From Microbispora bryophytorum (GTDB lineage: Bacteria; Actinomycetota; Actinomycetes; Streptosporangiales; Streptosporangiaceae): a stretch of DNA of 64,000 nucleotides. The position numbers and the translations under genes are program-made. Position 1 is the stretch's first letter, and each line of letters opens with the position of its first letter. The stretch is from the NCBI RefSeq assembly GCF_006874465.1, contig NZ_VIRL01000003.1, positions 496,001 to 560,000 on the forward strand, in the 5' to 3' direction. Positions 36,601 to 44,803 of this stretch are shown in pieces. The notes beneath the pieces were generated by a model. The model was not told the DNA's origin and made no database searches. It worked only from the letters and a program-made list of their open reading frames with translations.

Positions 36601-37488
36601 GTGTTCGCTGCGCTGGCAGGGGCGGCGGTGCTGGTGGGCCTGCGGCCGGTGGCCGAGCCCGCCGCACCCGATCTGCGGATGTCCCTCGGCCGCCAGGTCT
36701 GGGTGATCCCGCTGCTCGGGCTGAACCTGCTGTTCGCGGCGTTCGTGACCGTGCAGATCACGGTGTTGTTCGGCGGGAGCCGCAGGGTGCTGACGACGGC
36801 GGGCCTCACCTACGCGCAGTACGCGAGGTCGGGCTTCTTCGAACTCGTCACGGTCAGCCTCTTCGTGCTCGGCATCGTGGCGGGCGCGGTGGCCCTGCTG
36901 CGCCGCCAGAGCCGGGCCGACCGCTGGCTGCTCGCCGTGCTGCTCGGCCTGCTGTGCGCGTTCACGCTGGTCATCCTCGCCTCGGCGCTGCACCGGCTCG
37001 GCCTCTACACCGACGCGTACGGCCTGTCGCGGCTGCGCGCCTCGGTGGAGGCGACGATCTGGTGGCTCGCCGCGGTGTTCGTGCTGGTCCTGGCGGCGGG
37101 AGCGGTGCGCCTGTCCGGCGGCGGCACGTCCTGGTTCTTCCGCGCGCTCGTGCTGCTCACCGGGGTGTCGCTGCTGGCGTTCGCGGTGTGGGACCCCGAC
37201 GCACGGGTGGCCGAGACCCAGCTGACGGTCCGGGGTGTGGAGCGGCTCGACCACGGCTACCTGAGCGAGCTGGGGGCGGAGGCCGTGCCGATCCTCGACC
37301 GCCTGCCCGAGCCGGACCGCAGCTGCGTGCTGAGCGACGTGGTGGCGGTCAACGACCTGTGGAGGCCGGACCCCTGGAACGGCTGGAACCTCGCCAGGGC
37401 CCGCGCCCGCGAGGTGCTGGAGCGGCGGCCCGTCGTGCGGACCGGCCACTGCCCCGTCTCGTCACGTGTGCCCGGCCCGCACGACTGA
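33619..37488 (+). CDS. Histidine kinase fused in frame to a DUF4173/DUF4153-like membrane protein
   Basis: One uninterrupted 1289-codon frame. Residues 1-60 hold two membrane helices and little between them. HAMP follows (to about 110), then HisKA with the phospho-His122 (ANVSHELRTP) and HATPase with LLDNAVRHSPPGG, VTDDGPGIP and GAGLGLAIAQE. From about 390 comes a 220-residue acidic, low-complexity linker that includes GAELE-GAELR-GAELR-GVELG pentapeptides. Next are two helices (ALGAGVGMFAGFLTGLIVSV), a Pro-rich 8-residue repeat, and about 500 residues with roughly ten helices and TYAQYARSGFFELVTVSL, typical of DUF4173. Relatives are usually separate genes. An in-frame ATG (34798) with a strong ribosome site could also yield the C-terminal protein alone. 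Confidence 0.85.
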   Translation: MRPLDFLGRIKVKLGIVIVLAVVAAFVVNEVGITSGLSRDLRIAIAVVLALIMVQLLARGMTRPLREMAAAAQTIAKGRYGLRVSATSRDEVGELARAFNAMAADLAEVDRQRRELVANVSHELRTPITGLQAVLENIVDGVTPPDLDTLGTALAQTQRLGRLVAQLLDLSRLDSGARLIEPEELDLASLCRQAVSEATLARDDVTVSSAVTPGTVLSADAALLAQVLANLLDNAVRHSPPGGTVRVEARPAGPNLEISVTDDGPGIPAAERARVFERFSRLDAGRAADAGGAGLGLAIAQEIVELHGGSIAVTDPVPSAINAAMRAAITTAIPAAGRAAGGGRRTAPGCRMVVVLPRHGEAAARESTARETVAGESTPREISAGLALTGRGHMDVRKAGAGRTAGRPGGKNSAGGDGAELEGAELRGAELRGVELGGDGDGAVDGADITEGALVVAEERGETGAVPAPTGGGAERYACGARDEDARPSGSSDGGERSEDSPGERPESGRLESLGSESLRSESLREGQTPSPWAESAQAAAARIGDQGVSPEGIGAVGDGEDHEESRRPDLVHARADQQSAAASADGAGPRMPAPPMSPSPMPGSPVPGSPMPMSPPGYDRAGHLARVALGAGVGMFAGFLTGLIVSVILGLGVMTLLLFTVAGTIAGMMRGSSSAHRAATAGAPPSPWPAPGPSPWPAPGPMSGPVPGPMSGPVPGPMSAPVSGPTRGPMPAPMPVPVARMGSAEAAARGVGVSPPPAVLTTPAAAEQRPVSPEPPATGPQGPGRYPPPPAYVPPPLFPRPELPDAPRWLLPAAAAAGLVAAVALPDASPGLGFALTAVAMGAAAFPAVLPLRRGRIAPWTVAFGLLAYALVSVALFRDADWLVGPVLLAAFGVGSLAVSGGGRGWLAVIRGGVSVLFAVLPLPWFLAGPLRTLTRRRRMLPTLVSAVVTIVLLAVFGLLFSSADAVFSAFLTDLLRAPEWARSLPYRVFVFCVFAALAGAAVLVGLRPVAEPAAPDLRMSLGRQVWVIPLLGLNLLFAAFVTVQITVLFGGSRRVLTTAGLTYAQYARSGFFELVTVSLFVLGIVAGAVALLRRQSRADRWLLAVLLGLLCAFTLVILASALHRLGLYTDAYGLSRLRASVEATIWWLAAVFVLVLAAGAVRLSGGGTSWFFRALVLLTGVSLLAFAVWDPDARVAETQLTVRGVERLDHGYLSELGAEAVPILDRLPEPDRSCVLSDVVAVNDLWRPDPWNGWNLARARAREVLERRPVVRTGHCPVSSRVPGPHD
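34786..34800 (+). promoter_or_regulatory. Internal ribosome site and in-frame ATG within the kinase fusion
   Basis: GGAAGGGG is followed by ACAC and an ATG at 34798, which is codon 394 of the fused frame. It comes just after the kinase domain ends, exactly where a separate downstream gene would be expected to start. Confidence 0.6.
35674..35793 (+). repeat. 24-bp tandem repeats encoding a Pro-rich linker
   Basis: Five 24-bp units: two of the PSPWPAPG type, two exact copies encoding PMSGPVPG, and one diverged copy encoding PMSAPVSG. They lie between the two-helix segment and the large membrane domain of the kinase fusion. Confidence 0.85.
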
Positions 37489-37513
37489 TCTAATCGGGGA
37501 GGTGACCTTCGAT

Positions 37514-39058
37514 ATGCTGATCACCGGTGGCCGCGTCGTGGACGGCACCGGAGCCCCCGCGTTCGGCGCCGACGTCGGCGTGCGCGGGGGCCGGGTCGAA
37601 GCGGTGGGCCGACTCGGCGAGGCCGAGGCGGCGGTGCGGATCGACGCGGCGGGCAGACTCGTGCTGCCGGGCCTGGTCGACTGCCACGCGCACGGCGACG
37701 CGGCCGTGTTCGACCCGCTCGTGCAGCACGCCGCACTGCGGCAGGGGGTCACGACGTTCGTGCTGGGACAGGACGGGCTGTCGTTCGCGCCGGCCACCTC
37801 CCCGGCCGCCTTCGCGTACGCGAGCCGCTACTTCGCGGCGGTCAACGGCCCGCACCCGCACGTGGACGGGCCGGTGCGCGTCGCCGAACTGCTCGCCGGA
37901 TACGACGGCGGGACCGCGCTCAACACCGTCTACCTGCTGCCGCACGCGACGATCCGATTCGACGCGATGGGCCCCGCGGAACGCGCCGCGGACGGCGACG
38001 AACTGCGCGCCATGCTGCGCGCGGTCGAGACGGGCCTGGCCGAAGGGGCGGCCGGACTGTCGTCGGGCCTGGAGTACGCCCCCGGCCGCTACGCCGACGC
38101 CGCCGAACTGGCGGCGTTGTGCGCACCGCTGGGCGGCCTGCCGTACGTGACCCACATGCGCGCCTACGGCGCGTCCGCGCAGGTGGGGATGACGGAGGTC
38201 GTGGAGATCGCCCAGCGGTCCGGCGCGGCCGTGCACGTCTCGCACCTCCACGGCCCGGCGTCCATCCTGCTGCCGCTGGTCGAGGACGCCCGGCGGCAGG
38301 ACGTCGACCTGACCTTCGACACCTATCCCTACCTGCGCGCCAGCACGATCCTGGCGATGGTGACGCTGCCACCGTGGGTGCCCGCCGCCGACCCCGACCG
38401 CGCCGTGCTGATGCTGTCCGCAGAGCAGTCCTCCGAGCGGGACCGCCTCGCCGGGGAGTGGGCCGGACGCGACGACCTGTGGCCGCGGATCACCCTCTCG
38501 CACGCCCCCGGGTTCGAGTGGGCCGAGGGGATGACCCTGCCCGCCGCCGCGGCCGAGTACGGCGCCACCCCCGCGGAGTTCTGCCGGGTGCTCCTGGTGG
38601 AGACCCGGCTCCAGGCGGGCTGCGTGCAGGCCCGCCCCGACGAGGGCCCGGCGGGGGAGGAGTCGGTGCGCGCCGTCATGCGCGACCCCGGCCACACCGG
38701 CGGCTCCGACGGCATCTACGTGGGCGGCCATCCGCACCCGCGCGGCTTCGGCGCGTTCGCCCGCTACCTGGGCCGGCACGTGCGCGAACTCGGCGACCTC
38801 ACCTGGGAACAGGCCGCCGTGCACCTGTCCTCACACCCGGCGCGCCGCTTCCGGCTGCCCGACCGCGGTCTCGTACGCCGTGGCCAGGTCGCGGACCTGG
38901 TCGTCGTCGACCCGGCCGCGGTGGCGGACACGGCGACCTACGACCGGCCCCGGTCGCTCGCCGTGGGCGTGGACGACGTGCTCGTCGGTGGTGTGCCGGT
39001 GCTGCGCTCCGGCGAACTCACCGGCGCCACCCCCGGCCGCGCGCTGCGCCCCGCCTGA
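37514..39058 (+). CDS. N-acyl-D-amino-acid deacylase / amidohydrolase
   Basis: Amidohydrolase-superfamily enzyme, 514 aa, of the D-aminoacylase group that removes acyl groups from N-acyl-D-amino acids. The N-terminal composite strand domain reads MLITGGRVVDGTGAPAFGAD. Metal ligands are visible in LVDCHAHGDAAV, and family motifs follow in GLSSGLEYAPGRYA, YVTHMRAYG, VHVSHLHGP, and the late GSDGIYVGGHPHPRGFG. The ATG at 37514 has GGGGAGG eleven bases upstream. A D-amino-acid deaminase homologue is encoded 6 kb away, and wall-derived D-amino acids are plausible substrates. Confidence 0.88.
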   Translation: MLITGGRVVDGTGAPAFGADVGVRGGRVEAVGRLGEAEAAVRIDAAGRLVLPGLVDCHAHGDAAVFDPLVQHAALRQGVTTFVLGQDGLSFAPATSPAAFAYASRYFAAVNGPHPHVDGPVRVAELLAGYDGGTALNTVYLLPHATIRFDAMGPAERAADGDELRAMLRAVETGLAEGAAGLSSGLEYAPGRYADAAELAALCAPLGGLPYVTHMRAYGASAQVGMTEVVEIAQRSGAAVHVSHLHGPASILLPLVEDARRQDVDLTFDTYPYLRASTILAMVTLPPWVPAADPDRAVLMLSAEQSSERDRLAGEWAGRDDLWPRITLSHAPGFEWAEGMTLPAAAAEYGATPAEFCRVLLVETRLQAGCVQARPDEGPAGEESVRAVMRDPGHTGGSDGIYVGGHPHPRGFGAFARYLGRHVRELGDLTWEQAAVHLSSHPARRFRLPDRGLVRRGQVADLVVVDPAAVADTATYDRPRSLAVGVDDVLVGGVPVLRSGELTGATPGRALRPA

Positions 39059-39180
39059 AGGCCCGAGCGCGGCAGGGACCGGCAAGCGGGCCGGCGCCGT
39101 GCCCGGCATGGGAAGCCCGGGAGCGCCGCCGGTCCGCCGCCGGTTCGCCGCGCCTCAGCATGCCCGGCCCGCAGCCGCGG

Positions 39181-39212
39181 CGTACCCCTGGGCATGCGTA
39201 CCCCTGGGCATG
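39181..39212. repeat. 16-bp perfect tandem repeat
   Basis: Two exact copies of CGTACCCCTGGGCATG lie in the 178-bp gap between the convergent deacylase and response-regulator genes. No function is evident. Confidence 0.85.
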
Positions 39213-39236
39213 CGTGCCACTGGTCGGGCGCCGGGG

Positions 39237-39920
39237 TCATCGCCGCCGATCGGTGCGGAACCCGTCCTGGTCGCCGGCCACGACCAGGCCGGATTCGTAC
39301 GCGAAGACGACGGCCTGCGCGCGGTCGCGCAGGTCCAGTTTCGTCAGCAGGTTGCTCACGTGACTCTTGACCGTGTGCTCGGTGACCACCAGATCCGCGG
39401 CGATCTCGGCGTTGGACCGGCCGCGTGCGAGCAGCCGCAGCGTGTCCATCTCCCGGTCGGTCAGCTCACCGAGTCGCTGCCGCAGCCCGGGCCGGGCATG
39501 TCCGCGCCCGACGAAGTCGGCGATCAGGCGCCGGGTGATCGCGGGTGCCAGCAGCGACTCCCCCGTGGCGATCAGGCGGACGGCGCGTGCGAGGTCGTCC
39601 CGCCGTACGTCCTTGAGCAGGAAGCCGCTGGCCCCGGCGCGCAGGGCGTCGTAGACGTACTCGTCGGCGTCGTACATCGTCAGGACCAGCACCTTCGCGT
39701 CGGTCCTGCGGCACACCTGTGCGGTGGCCTCCACACCGTCCAGGCCGGGCATCCGGATGTCCATGAGCACCACGTCCGGCTCCAGTTCGACCGCCTTCGC
39801 GACGGCCTCGGCGCCGTCGGCCGCCTCGCCGACCACGGTGATGTCGTCGTGGGCGTCGAGGATCATCGCGAAGCCGCCGCGGAACAGGTCCTGGTCGTCG
39901 GCGACGAGTACGCGCAGCAT
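39237..39920 (-). CDS. NarL/FixJ-type response regulator
   Basis: A 227-residue regulator. The receiver has VLVADDQDLFRGGF, the phosphoacceptor in DVVLMDIRMPGLDG, and the Lys in GFLLKDVRRDDL. The LuxR-type HTH is ELTDREMDTLRLLARGRSNA and EHTVKSHVSNLLTKLDLRDR. It follows its kinase with a four-base gap. It is the second system of this type in the window and differs enough from the one at 24.5 kb not to be a recent copy. Confidence 0.94.
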   Translation of the reverse strand: MLRVLVADDQDLFRGGFAMILDAHDDITVVGEAADGAEAVAKAVELEPDVVLMDIRMPGLDGVEATAQVCRRTDAKVLVLTMYDADEYVYDALRAGASGFLLKDVRRDDLARAVRLIATGESLLAPAITRRLIADFVGRGHARPGLRQRLGELTDREMDTLRLLARGRSNAEIAADLVVTEHTVKSHVSNLLTKLDLRDRAQAVVFAYESGLVVAGDQDGFRTDRRR

Positions 39921-39924
39921 GCCG

Positions 39925-41058
39925 TCAGCCGATCGGCAGGGTCGCGGTGACGGTGAGACCCGGGTTTCCCGGCCGGACGGCGAGCCGGCCGCCGCACGCC
40001 GTGACCCGCTCCCGCATCCCGATCATGCCGTGTCCTTCCCGTAGCTCCCGCGCTCCCCGGCCGTCGTCGGCGACCTCGACGTCCAGGGTGTCACCGGACC
40101 AGCGGAGCCCTACCCGGACGGTGCTCGCTCCGGCATGCCGGATCGTGTTGGTCAGCGCCTCCTGGATGATCCGGTACGCGGCGATGTCCACGTCGGAGGG
40201 AAGGCGCCGCGGCTCGCCACGCACGTCGGCGCGGACGTCTAGGCCCGCCCGGCGGGCGTTGTCCAACAGGCCGGGCAGGGCGTCAAGCCCCGGCTGCGGC
40301 CCCCGGGCCGGAGCCGGGCCGCCGAGCGCCTCGCTTCCGCGCAGCGCGCCGAGGATCAGGCGGAGCTGGCCGATCGCGTCCCGCCCGGCCGCCGCGATCG
40401 CCTCGAAGACCGCCTCGGCCTTCTCCGGATGATCGCGCGCCACCAGCGGCCCGGTCTCCGCCTGGATCACCATGAGGCCGACCGAGTGGGTCACGATGTC
40501 GTGCATGTCGCGGGCGATCCGGGTGCGCTCGCGTGCTACCGCGGCGGCGCGTTCCTCGCGGATGCGGGCCTCGCGCTCCCGTTCCGCGTCCCGGCCGGCC
40601 CGCCGGGCCCGTGCGCCCACGCCGAGGGCGTACGCGGCGACGATCGCGGTGAGGAGGTAACGGTAGGTCTCCAGATTCTCGTGCGGGACGACGAGCGACA
40701 CGGCCACGCCGGCGACGAGACCCGCGATGCCCACGGCGCGCCGCGCCCGGGAGAGATTCGTTTCCGCGAACGTGTAGGTGCACACCAGCACGCCGTATGG
40801 CAGCAGCAGCACCAGAGCCCCGGAGTGGGGCAGCGACTTCGCCGTGATCGCCATGAGCGTCGTGGCGCACCCCACGACCGCCCCGACGGAGAGGATGGCG
40901 CGGCGCCGCCACAGCACGGGCACCGACATCAGGGCGGCGAGCGCCACGGCCCACCACGGCTGCGGGTGAGGGACGAGGACGGGCGTCACCGTCATCACGG
41001 TGACGACGGCGGCGATCGTGACGTCGGCCCTTGATGGACTGAAAATGCTCGCCCGCAT
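39925..41058 (-). CDS. Sensor histidine kinase, HisKA_3 type
   Basis: A 377-residue kinase with about five N-terminal helices, then a coiled coil (AEREREARIREERAAAVARE) and the phospho-His in IARDMHDIVTHSVGLMVIQA. The ATPase domain has YRIIQEALTNTIRHAG, VEVADDGRGA and GHGMIGMRERVTACGG. ATG 41058 was chosen over an upstream in-frame ATG (41118) because the extra residues are not membrane-like and GGAG precedes 41058. It pairs with the response regulator that follows. Confidence 0.92.
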   Translation of the reverse strand: MRASIFSPSRADVTIAAVVTVMTVTPVLVPHPQPWWAVALAALMSVPVLWRRRAILSVGAVVGCATTLMAITAKSLPHSGALVLLLPYGVLVCTYTFAETNLSRARRAVGIAGLVAGVAVSLVVPHENLETYRYLLTAIVAAYALGVGARARRAGRDAEREREARIREERAAAVARERTRIARDMHDIVTHSVGLMVIQAETGPLVARDHPEKAEAVFEAIAAAGRDAIGQLRLILGALRGSEALGGPAPARGPQPGLDALPGLLDNARRAGLDVRADVRGEPRRLPSDVDIAAYRIIQEALTNTIRHAGASTVRVGLRWSGDTLDVEVADDGRGARELREGHGMIGMRERVTACGGRLAVRPGNPGLTVTATLPIG

Positions 41059-41287
41059 GACCGGCTCCGGGGTTGTCGGAGGGAACCCGGCAAGACTATG
41101 CGCGCGCCACCCTCCCACGCCTCCGCCGTTCGGCTGACGGCCGTCTCACTCCTTCGAGTGAAACCCGGTGCCACGAGTCTCCGAGCGGTCCCGGTCCCTG
41201 CGAGTGGTGCCCGGATCGCTCCCGCCGGTGATGTGCGTCCAGGCCGGAGCCGGGAGGGTCGGGGCGACTGGAGAAGGAGGCTGCACG

Positions 41288-42877
41288 ATGCACTCACCGA
41301 TTCGGCGTCCGGCCGTGGCGCTCGCCGCCACGGCGCTGTCGGCGACGCTGTTCCATTTCGGCACCGGGCTCACGCCGGTGCCCTGGCTGACCTGGCTCGC
41401 ACCGCTGCCGGTGCTCGTCCTCGCTCACCGTGTCGGCGCCCGGGCCGCGTTCCTCGCGGCGTCGGCCGCCTGGCTCGGCGGTCAGACGATGATGTGGGGC
41501 TACTTCCTCGACACCGTGCAAATCCCGCCGCCGATGGTCGTGTCGCTGATCATCGGGTCGGCGCTGCTGTTCGGGCTGATCGTCCTGTTGTCGCGGGCGC
41601 TGCTGCTGAGGGGGCGTCCGCTGACGGCCGTCGCCGTCGTGCCGGCGGCCTGGGTCGCCGTCGAGTACGCGTTCTCGGTGCTGTCGCCGAACGGGGCGTG
41701 GTGGAGCCTGGCCTACACCCAGGCCGGCGTCCTTCCGGTCCTGCAGACCGCCTCGGTCACCGGGCCGTGGGGAATCACCTTCCTGCTCCTCGGGGTTCCC
41801 GCGGCCATCGCCGCGGTCCTCGCGCCGCGGGCGCCAGGCCGGGAGGCAGGCCGGGAGGCAGGCCGGGAGGCAGAGCGGGAGACAGGGCGCGCAGGGCGGC
41901 TGCGGGTGGCGGTCACCGCCGTGACCGTCCTGACCCTGGCGCTGGGCTACGGCGCCTGGCGGCTGCGCTCGCCGTACGGTGAGAGCTCGGAGAAGGTGGC
42001 GCTGCTCGCCACCGACCGGGACGGCTGGGTCCCCGTCGCCTCGGCGGAGGGACGTGCCCTGCTCGGGCAGTACACGGCGCGGATTCCGGGCCTCGCCGCG
42101 CGCGGCGCGCGGGTCGTGGTCATGCCGGAGAAGGTCTTCGTCGCCGACGACGCGACGCTGCCCGTCCTGGCGGCGCCGCTGGCGCGGCTGGCCGCCGACC
42201 ACCACGTCGACATCATCGTCGGGCTGATCCTCAAGCGGTCCGGCAGCCTCCGCAACGCCGCCGTCGACTTCCCCGCAGACGGGAGCCGGCCGGTCGAGTA
42301 TTTCAAGCACCACCTCATCCCCGGACTGGAAAGCGACTTCCAGCCCGGCAACCGCAAGGCCTTCGTGCCCGGTTCCGGCTCCCGCTGGGGGATCGCGATC
42401 TGTTTCGACCTGGACCTGCCCGGCCTGGTGCGCGACTACCGCAGGAGCGGCGCCACGACGCTCTTCGTGCCCGCCTGGGACTTCGACCGGGACCGCTGGC
42501 TGCACGGCAGGATGGCGGTCACCCGGGGTGTCGAGACCGGGCTCACCGTGGCGCGCGCGGCGCGGGACGGCGACCTGGTCGTGAGCGACGCCTTCGGCCG
42601 GATCCGGATGGAGGCGCACAGCGCGGACGCGCCGCTCGTGTCCGCCCTCACCGCGCTGCCCACCGGCTCGGCCGATACGCCCTACACACGGTTCGGCGAC
42701 TGGTTCGCCTGGGCCTGCGCGCTCCTGCTGTTGCTCGCATTCGCGTCTGCGGTCCGCGCCCGGAGTGCCGCAGGCGCTGGGGGCGCTGCGGGCGCCCGGC
42801 GTGCGACAGACACCGGGGGCGCTGAGGGTGCTGAGGGTGCGGCAGGCGACCGGCGCGCGCCGGCCGCACACGCCTGA
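41288..42877 (+). CDS. Membrane carbon-nitrogen hydrolase, apolipoprotein N-acyltransferase-like
   Basis: A 529-residue protein with about six N-terminal helices, a nitrilase-type amidase domain and a C-terminal helix. This is the architecture of Lnt, which N-acylates lipoproteins. The catalytic triad can be read as Glu281 (VVMPEKVFV), Lys340 (YFKHHLIPG) and Cys372 (AICFDLDLP). Conservation with true Lnt is limited, so another acyl or amide substrate is possible. Two low-complexity stretches stand out: GREAGREAGREAE after the helices and a Gly/Ala/Glu-rich tail. The ATG has an excellent AAGGAGG site. Confidence 0.8.
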   Translation: MHSPIRRPAVALAATALSATLFHFGTGLTPVPWLTWLAPLPVLVLAHRVGARAAFLAASAAWLGGQTMMWGYFLDTVQIPPPMVVSLIIGSALLFGLIVLLSRALLLRGRPLTAVAVVPAAWVAVEYAFSVLSPNGAWWSLAYTQAGVLPVLQTASVTGPWGITFLLLGVPAAIAAVLAPRAPGREAGREAGREAERETGRAGRLRVAVTAVTVLTLALGYGAWRLRSPYGESSEKVALLATDRDGWVPVASAEGRALLGQYTARIPGLAARGARVVVMPEKVFVADDATLPVLAAPLARLAADHHVDIIVGLILKRSGSLRNAAVDFPADGSRPVEYFKHHLIPGLESDFQPGNRKAFVPGSGSRWGIAICFDLDLPGLVRDYRRSGATTLFVPAWDFDRDRWLHGRMAVTRGVETGLTVARAARDGDLVVSDAFGRIRMEAHSADAPLVSALTALPTGSADTPYTRFGDWFAWACALLLLLAFASAVRARSAAGAGGAAGARRATDTGGAEGAEGAAGDRRAPAAHA

Positions 42878-43001
42878 AACCTTCGCGCCCCCGGCTCGAC
42901 CAGCACCGGCCTGGCCGCGCACAGCCGTGGGTCGCGCACAGCCCATGCACGGGCGTGCCCGGGGGCGCGTCGCCCGGGTCCGGGTCGACGGGCTCGCCGG
43001 C

Positions 43002-43868
43002 CTACTCGGCCAGGACCTGGCGCAGCGTGACGGCGAAGTTGTCCGGATCGCCCGGCATGCCGAACGTGTCGTCGAGGAACCCGCCGTGGTTGCTGGGGAA
43101 GATCACGGGCTTGGTACCGAGCCGCTCGGCGACCGCCTCACCCGCGCGGCGGGCCAGTTGGCCCTCCGACTCGACGCCGACGCCGACGACGACGCGGGTC
43201 GGAGCCGCGCGGAGCGCGTCGAAGTCGGGCTCGTAGTGCGTGCAGGTCATGAGGTTCTGCTCGAACAGCACGTCGCCGCGCGCACCGTCGTCCTCCGTCG
43301 GCAGCCCGAACTCGGCCGGGCTCCGCATGGGCCGATCGGCGAAGTCCGCCGGGATCTCGCCCTGGTGGCCGGTGACCGCGATGAACTTCATCATCGCCGG
43401 GCCGAAACCCTCCCGGTCGTAGGTCCGCCGGATGTCCGCCACGGCGGCCAGCGCCTGCTCCCGGTCCGGCAGCGTCTGGGCGGCGGGCGGCTCGTGCGCC
43501 ACGAGCGTGCGCACTTGTTCCGGGTGCCGGGCGACGAGCGCGAGCCCGTTGACCGCGCCTCCGCTGCTGGCGAAGATGTCCACCGGCCCGCCTCCGAGCG
43601 CGTCGATCAGCCGATGCAGGTCGTCGGCGTGCAGGCCGGGGGTGGACTCGGCGGCGCCGTCGGTCCGCGTGCTCCGGTCGCTTCCGCGCGGGTCGTAGGT
43701 GACCACCGTACGGTCCTGGAAGTGCCGCGCCAGGGCGGCGAACCCGGCGGCGCCCATCGGCGATCCGATCAGCAGCAGGATCGGCTCGGTGGTCGCCCCG
43801 GCCTCGCGCACGTCGTAGTGGAGAACGCAGCCGGGCACCTCAAGGGTGTGGGTCCTGGGCTCGATCAT
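43002..43868 (-). CDS. Alpha/beta hydrolase
   Basis: A 288-residue alpha/beta-hydrolase. The oxyanion region is ILLLIGSPMGAAGFAAL and the nucleophile elbow is DIFASSGGAVNGL, with Ser in the GxSxG-like ASSGG. The acid is likely in the PTRVVVGVGVE region and the His in FPSNHGGFLDDT. It keeps the VTYDPRGSDRS loop typical of epoxide-hydrolase/peroxidase-like members. The ATG has GAGGAG eight bases upstream. Substrate unknown; it sits alone, converging on the Lnt-like gene. Confidence 0.88.
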   Translation of the reverse strand: MIEPRTHTLEVPGCVLHYDVREAGATTEPILLLIGSPMGAAGFAALARHFQDRTVVTYDPRGSDRSTRTDGAAESTPGLHADDLHRLIDALGGGPVDIFASSGGAVNGLALVARHPEQVRTLVAHEPPAAQTLPDREQALAAVADIRRTYDREGFGPAMMKFIAVTGHQGEIPADFADRPMRSPAEFGLPTEDDGARGDVLFEQNLMTCTHYEPDFDALRAAPTRVVVGVGVESEGQLARRAGEAVAERLGTKPVIFPSNHGGFLDDTFGMPGDPDNFAVTLRQVLAE

Positions 43869-44005
43869 GGGAGCGCTCCTCTGTCTGAACTGCGAACCAC
43901 GGAGCCCGGTGAGGGCGGTCACACCCTATCTCGAACGTGTCATCGAATGCGGGCCGACTCGCGGAACCGGTGGCCGCGATGTGACCCGCCGCCGTCCGGC
44001 CGTCG

Positions 44006-44695
44006 TCACACCGCCGTACGCGCCTGTTCCACCTGCCGCGCGATGCCCAGAGCCCCGCTCGCCTCCGCGAGCGCGGCCGCCTCGTCGAGCAGGCGCAGGG
44101 CGTCGTCCCGGCGGTCCTCGGCGGCGGCGATGTAGGCCAGCCCGACCAGGTTGGCGGCGACGCCCGCGTCGAAACCGAGCTCCCGGCGCAGCCGGACCGA
44201 TTCCTCCAGCCGTTCCCGCGCCGCCTCCAGCCGCCCGGCCCCGTGCTCGGCGATGCCCAGATGCCTGAGCGCGTAGGACATGGTCAGCCGGTCGCCGGCC
44301 TTCGCCGCGAGCTCGTACGACCGCCGCAGCGCGGGCCCGGCCGCCTCGTCGTCGTGCCGCACGACCTGGTGGAAACAGCCGGTCCAGAAGAGCGCCTCGC
44401 CCTCGCCGCGCTCGTCGCCGAGCCGCCGATAGAGATCGGCGGCCCGCTCGAACAGATCGAGCTCGCGGGGGTCCTCCTCGTGGTGTTCGAGGAACCGCGC
44501 GTGGGCGATCCGGCCGCGGGCCAGCGCGAGCCCGGCCTCGACCACGCCGACGTCCTGTCCGGTTCCCGCCGTGGCCAGGTCGGCTTCCACCCCGTCCAGC
44601 TCCCGGTCGGCCTCGGTGAGAGCCGAGGCGTCACCGCCGAAGACCGCCTGCTCGTAGAGGGTTCCGGCCCGTTCGAGTCGTACGTCGCCGCGCAT
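44006..44695 (-). CDS. Tetratricopeptide repeat protein
   Basis: A cytosolic helical protein of 229 aa. The central and C-terminal parts carry TPR-like repeats, for example ALRRSYELAAKAGDRLTMSY, HLGIAEHGAGRLEAARERLE and AANLVGLAYIAAAEDRRDDA. No DNA-binding or enzyme domain is visible. Start ATG 44695 follows AGGGG; ATGs at 44710 and 44716 are alternatives. It is divergent from the D-amino-acid deaminase gene. Function unknown. Confidence 0.75.
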   Translation of the reverse strand: MRGDVRLERAGTLYEQAVFGGDASALTEADRELDGVEADLATAGTGQDVGVVEAGLALARGRIAHARFLEHHEEDPRELDLFERAADLYRRLGDERGEGEALFWTGCFHQVVRHDDEAAGPALRRSYELAAKAGDRLTMSYALRHLGIAEHGAGRLEAARERLEESVRLRRELGFDAGVAANLVGLAYIAAAEDRRDDALRLLDEAAALAEASGALGIARQVEQARTAV

Positions 44696-44803
44696 CCCGG
44701 CCCCTATCATGATCATCACGCTGTGAGGTCGCGAGTCTACCTCCGAGGCGGTGGTCCAGTACGATCCACAAGGTGGTCTGAACCGGGACAACGAGGGGGC
44801 GGC

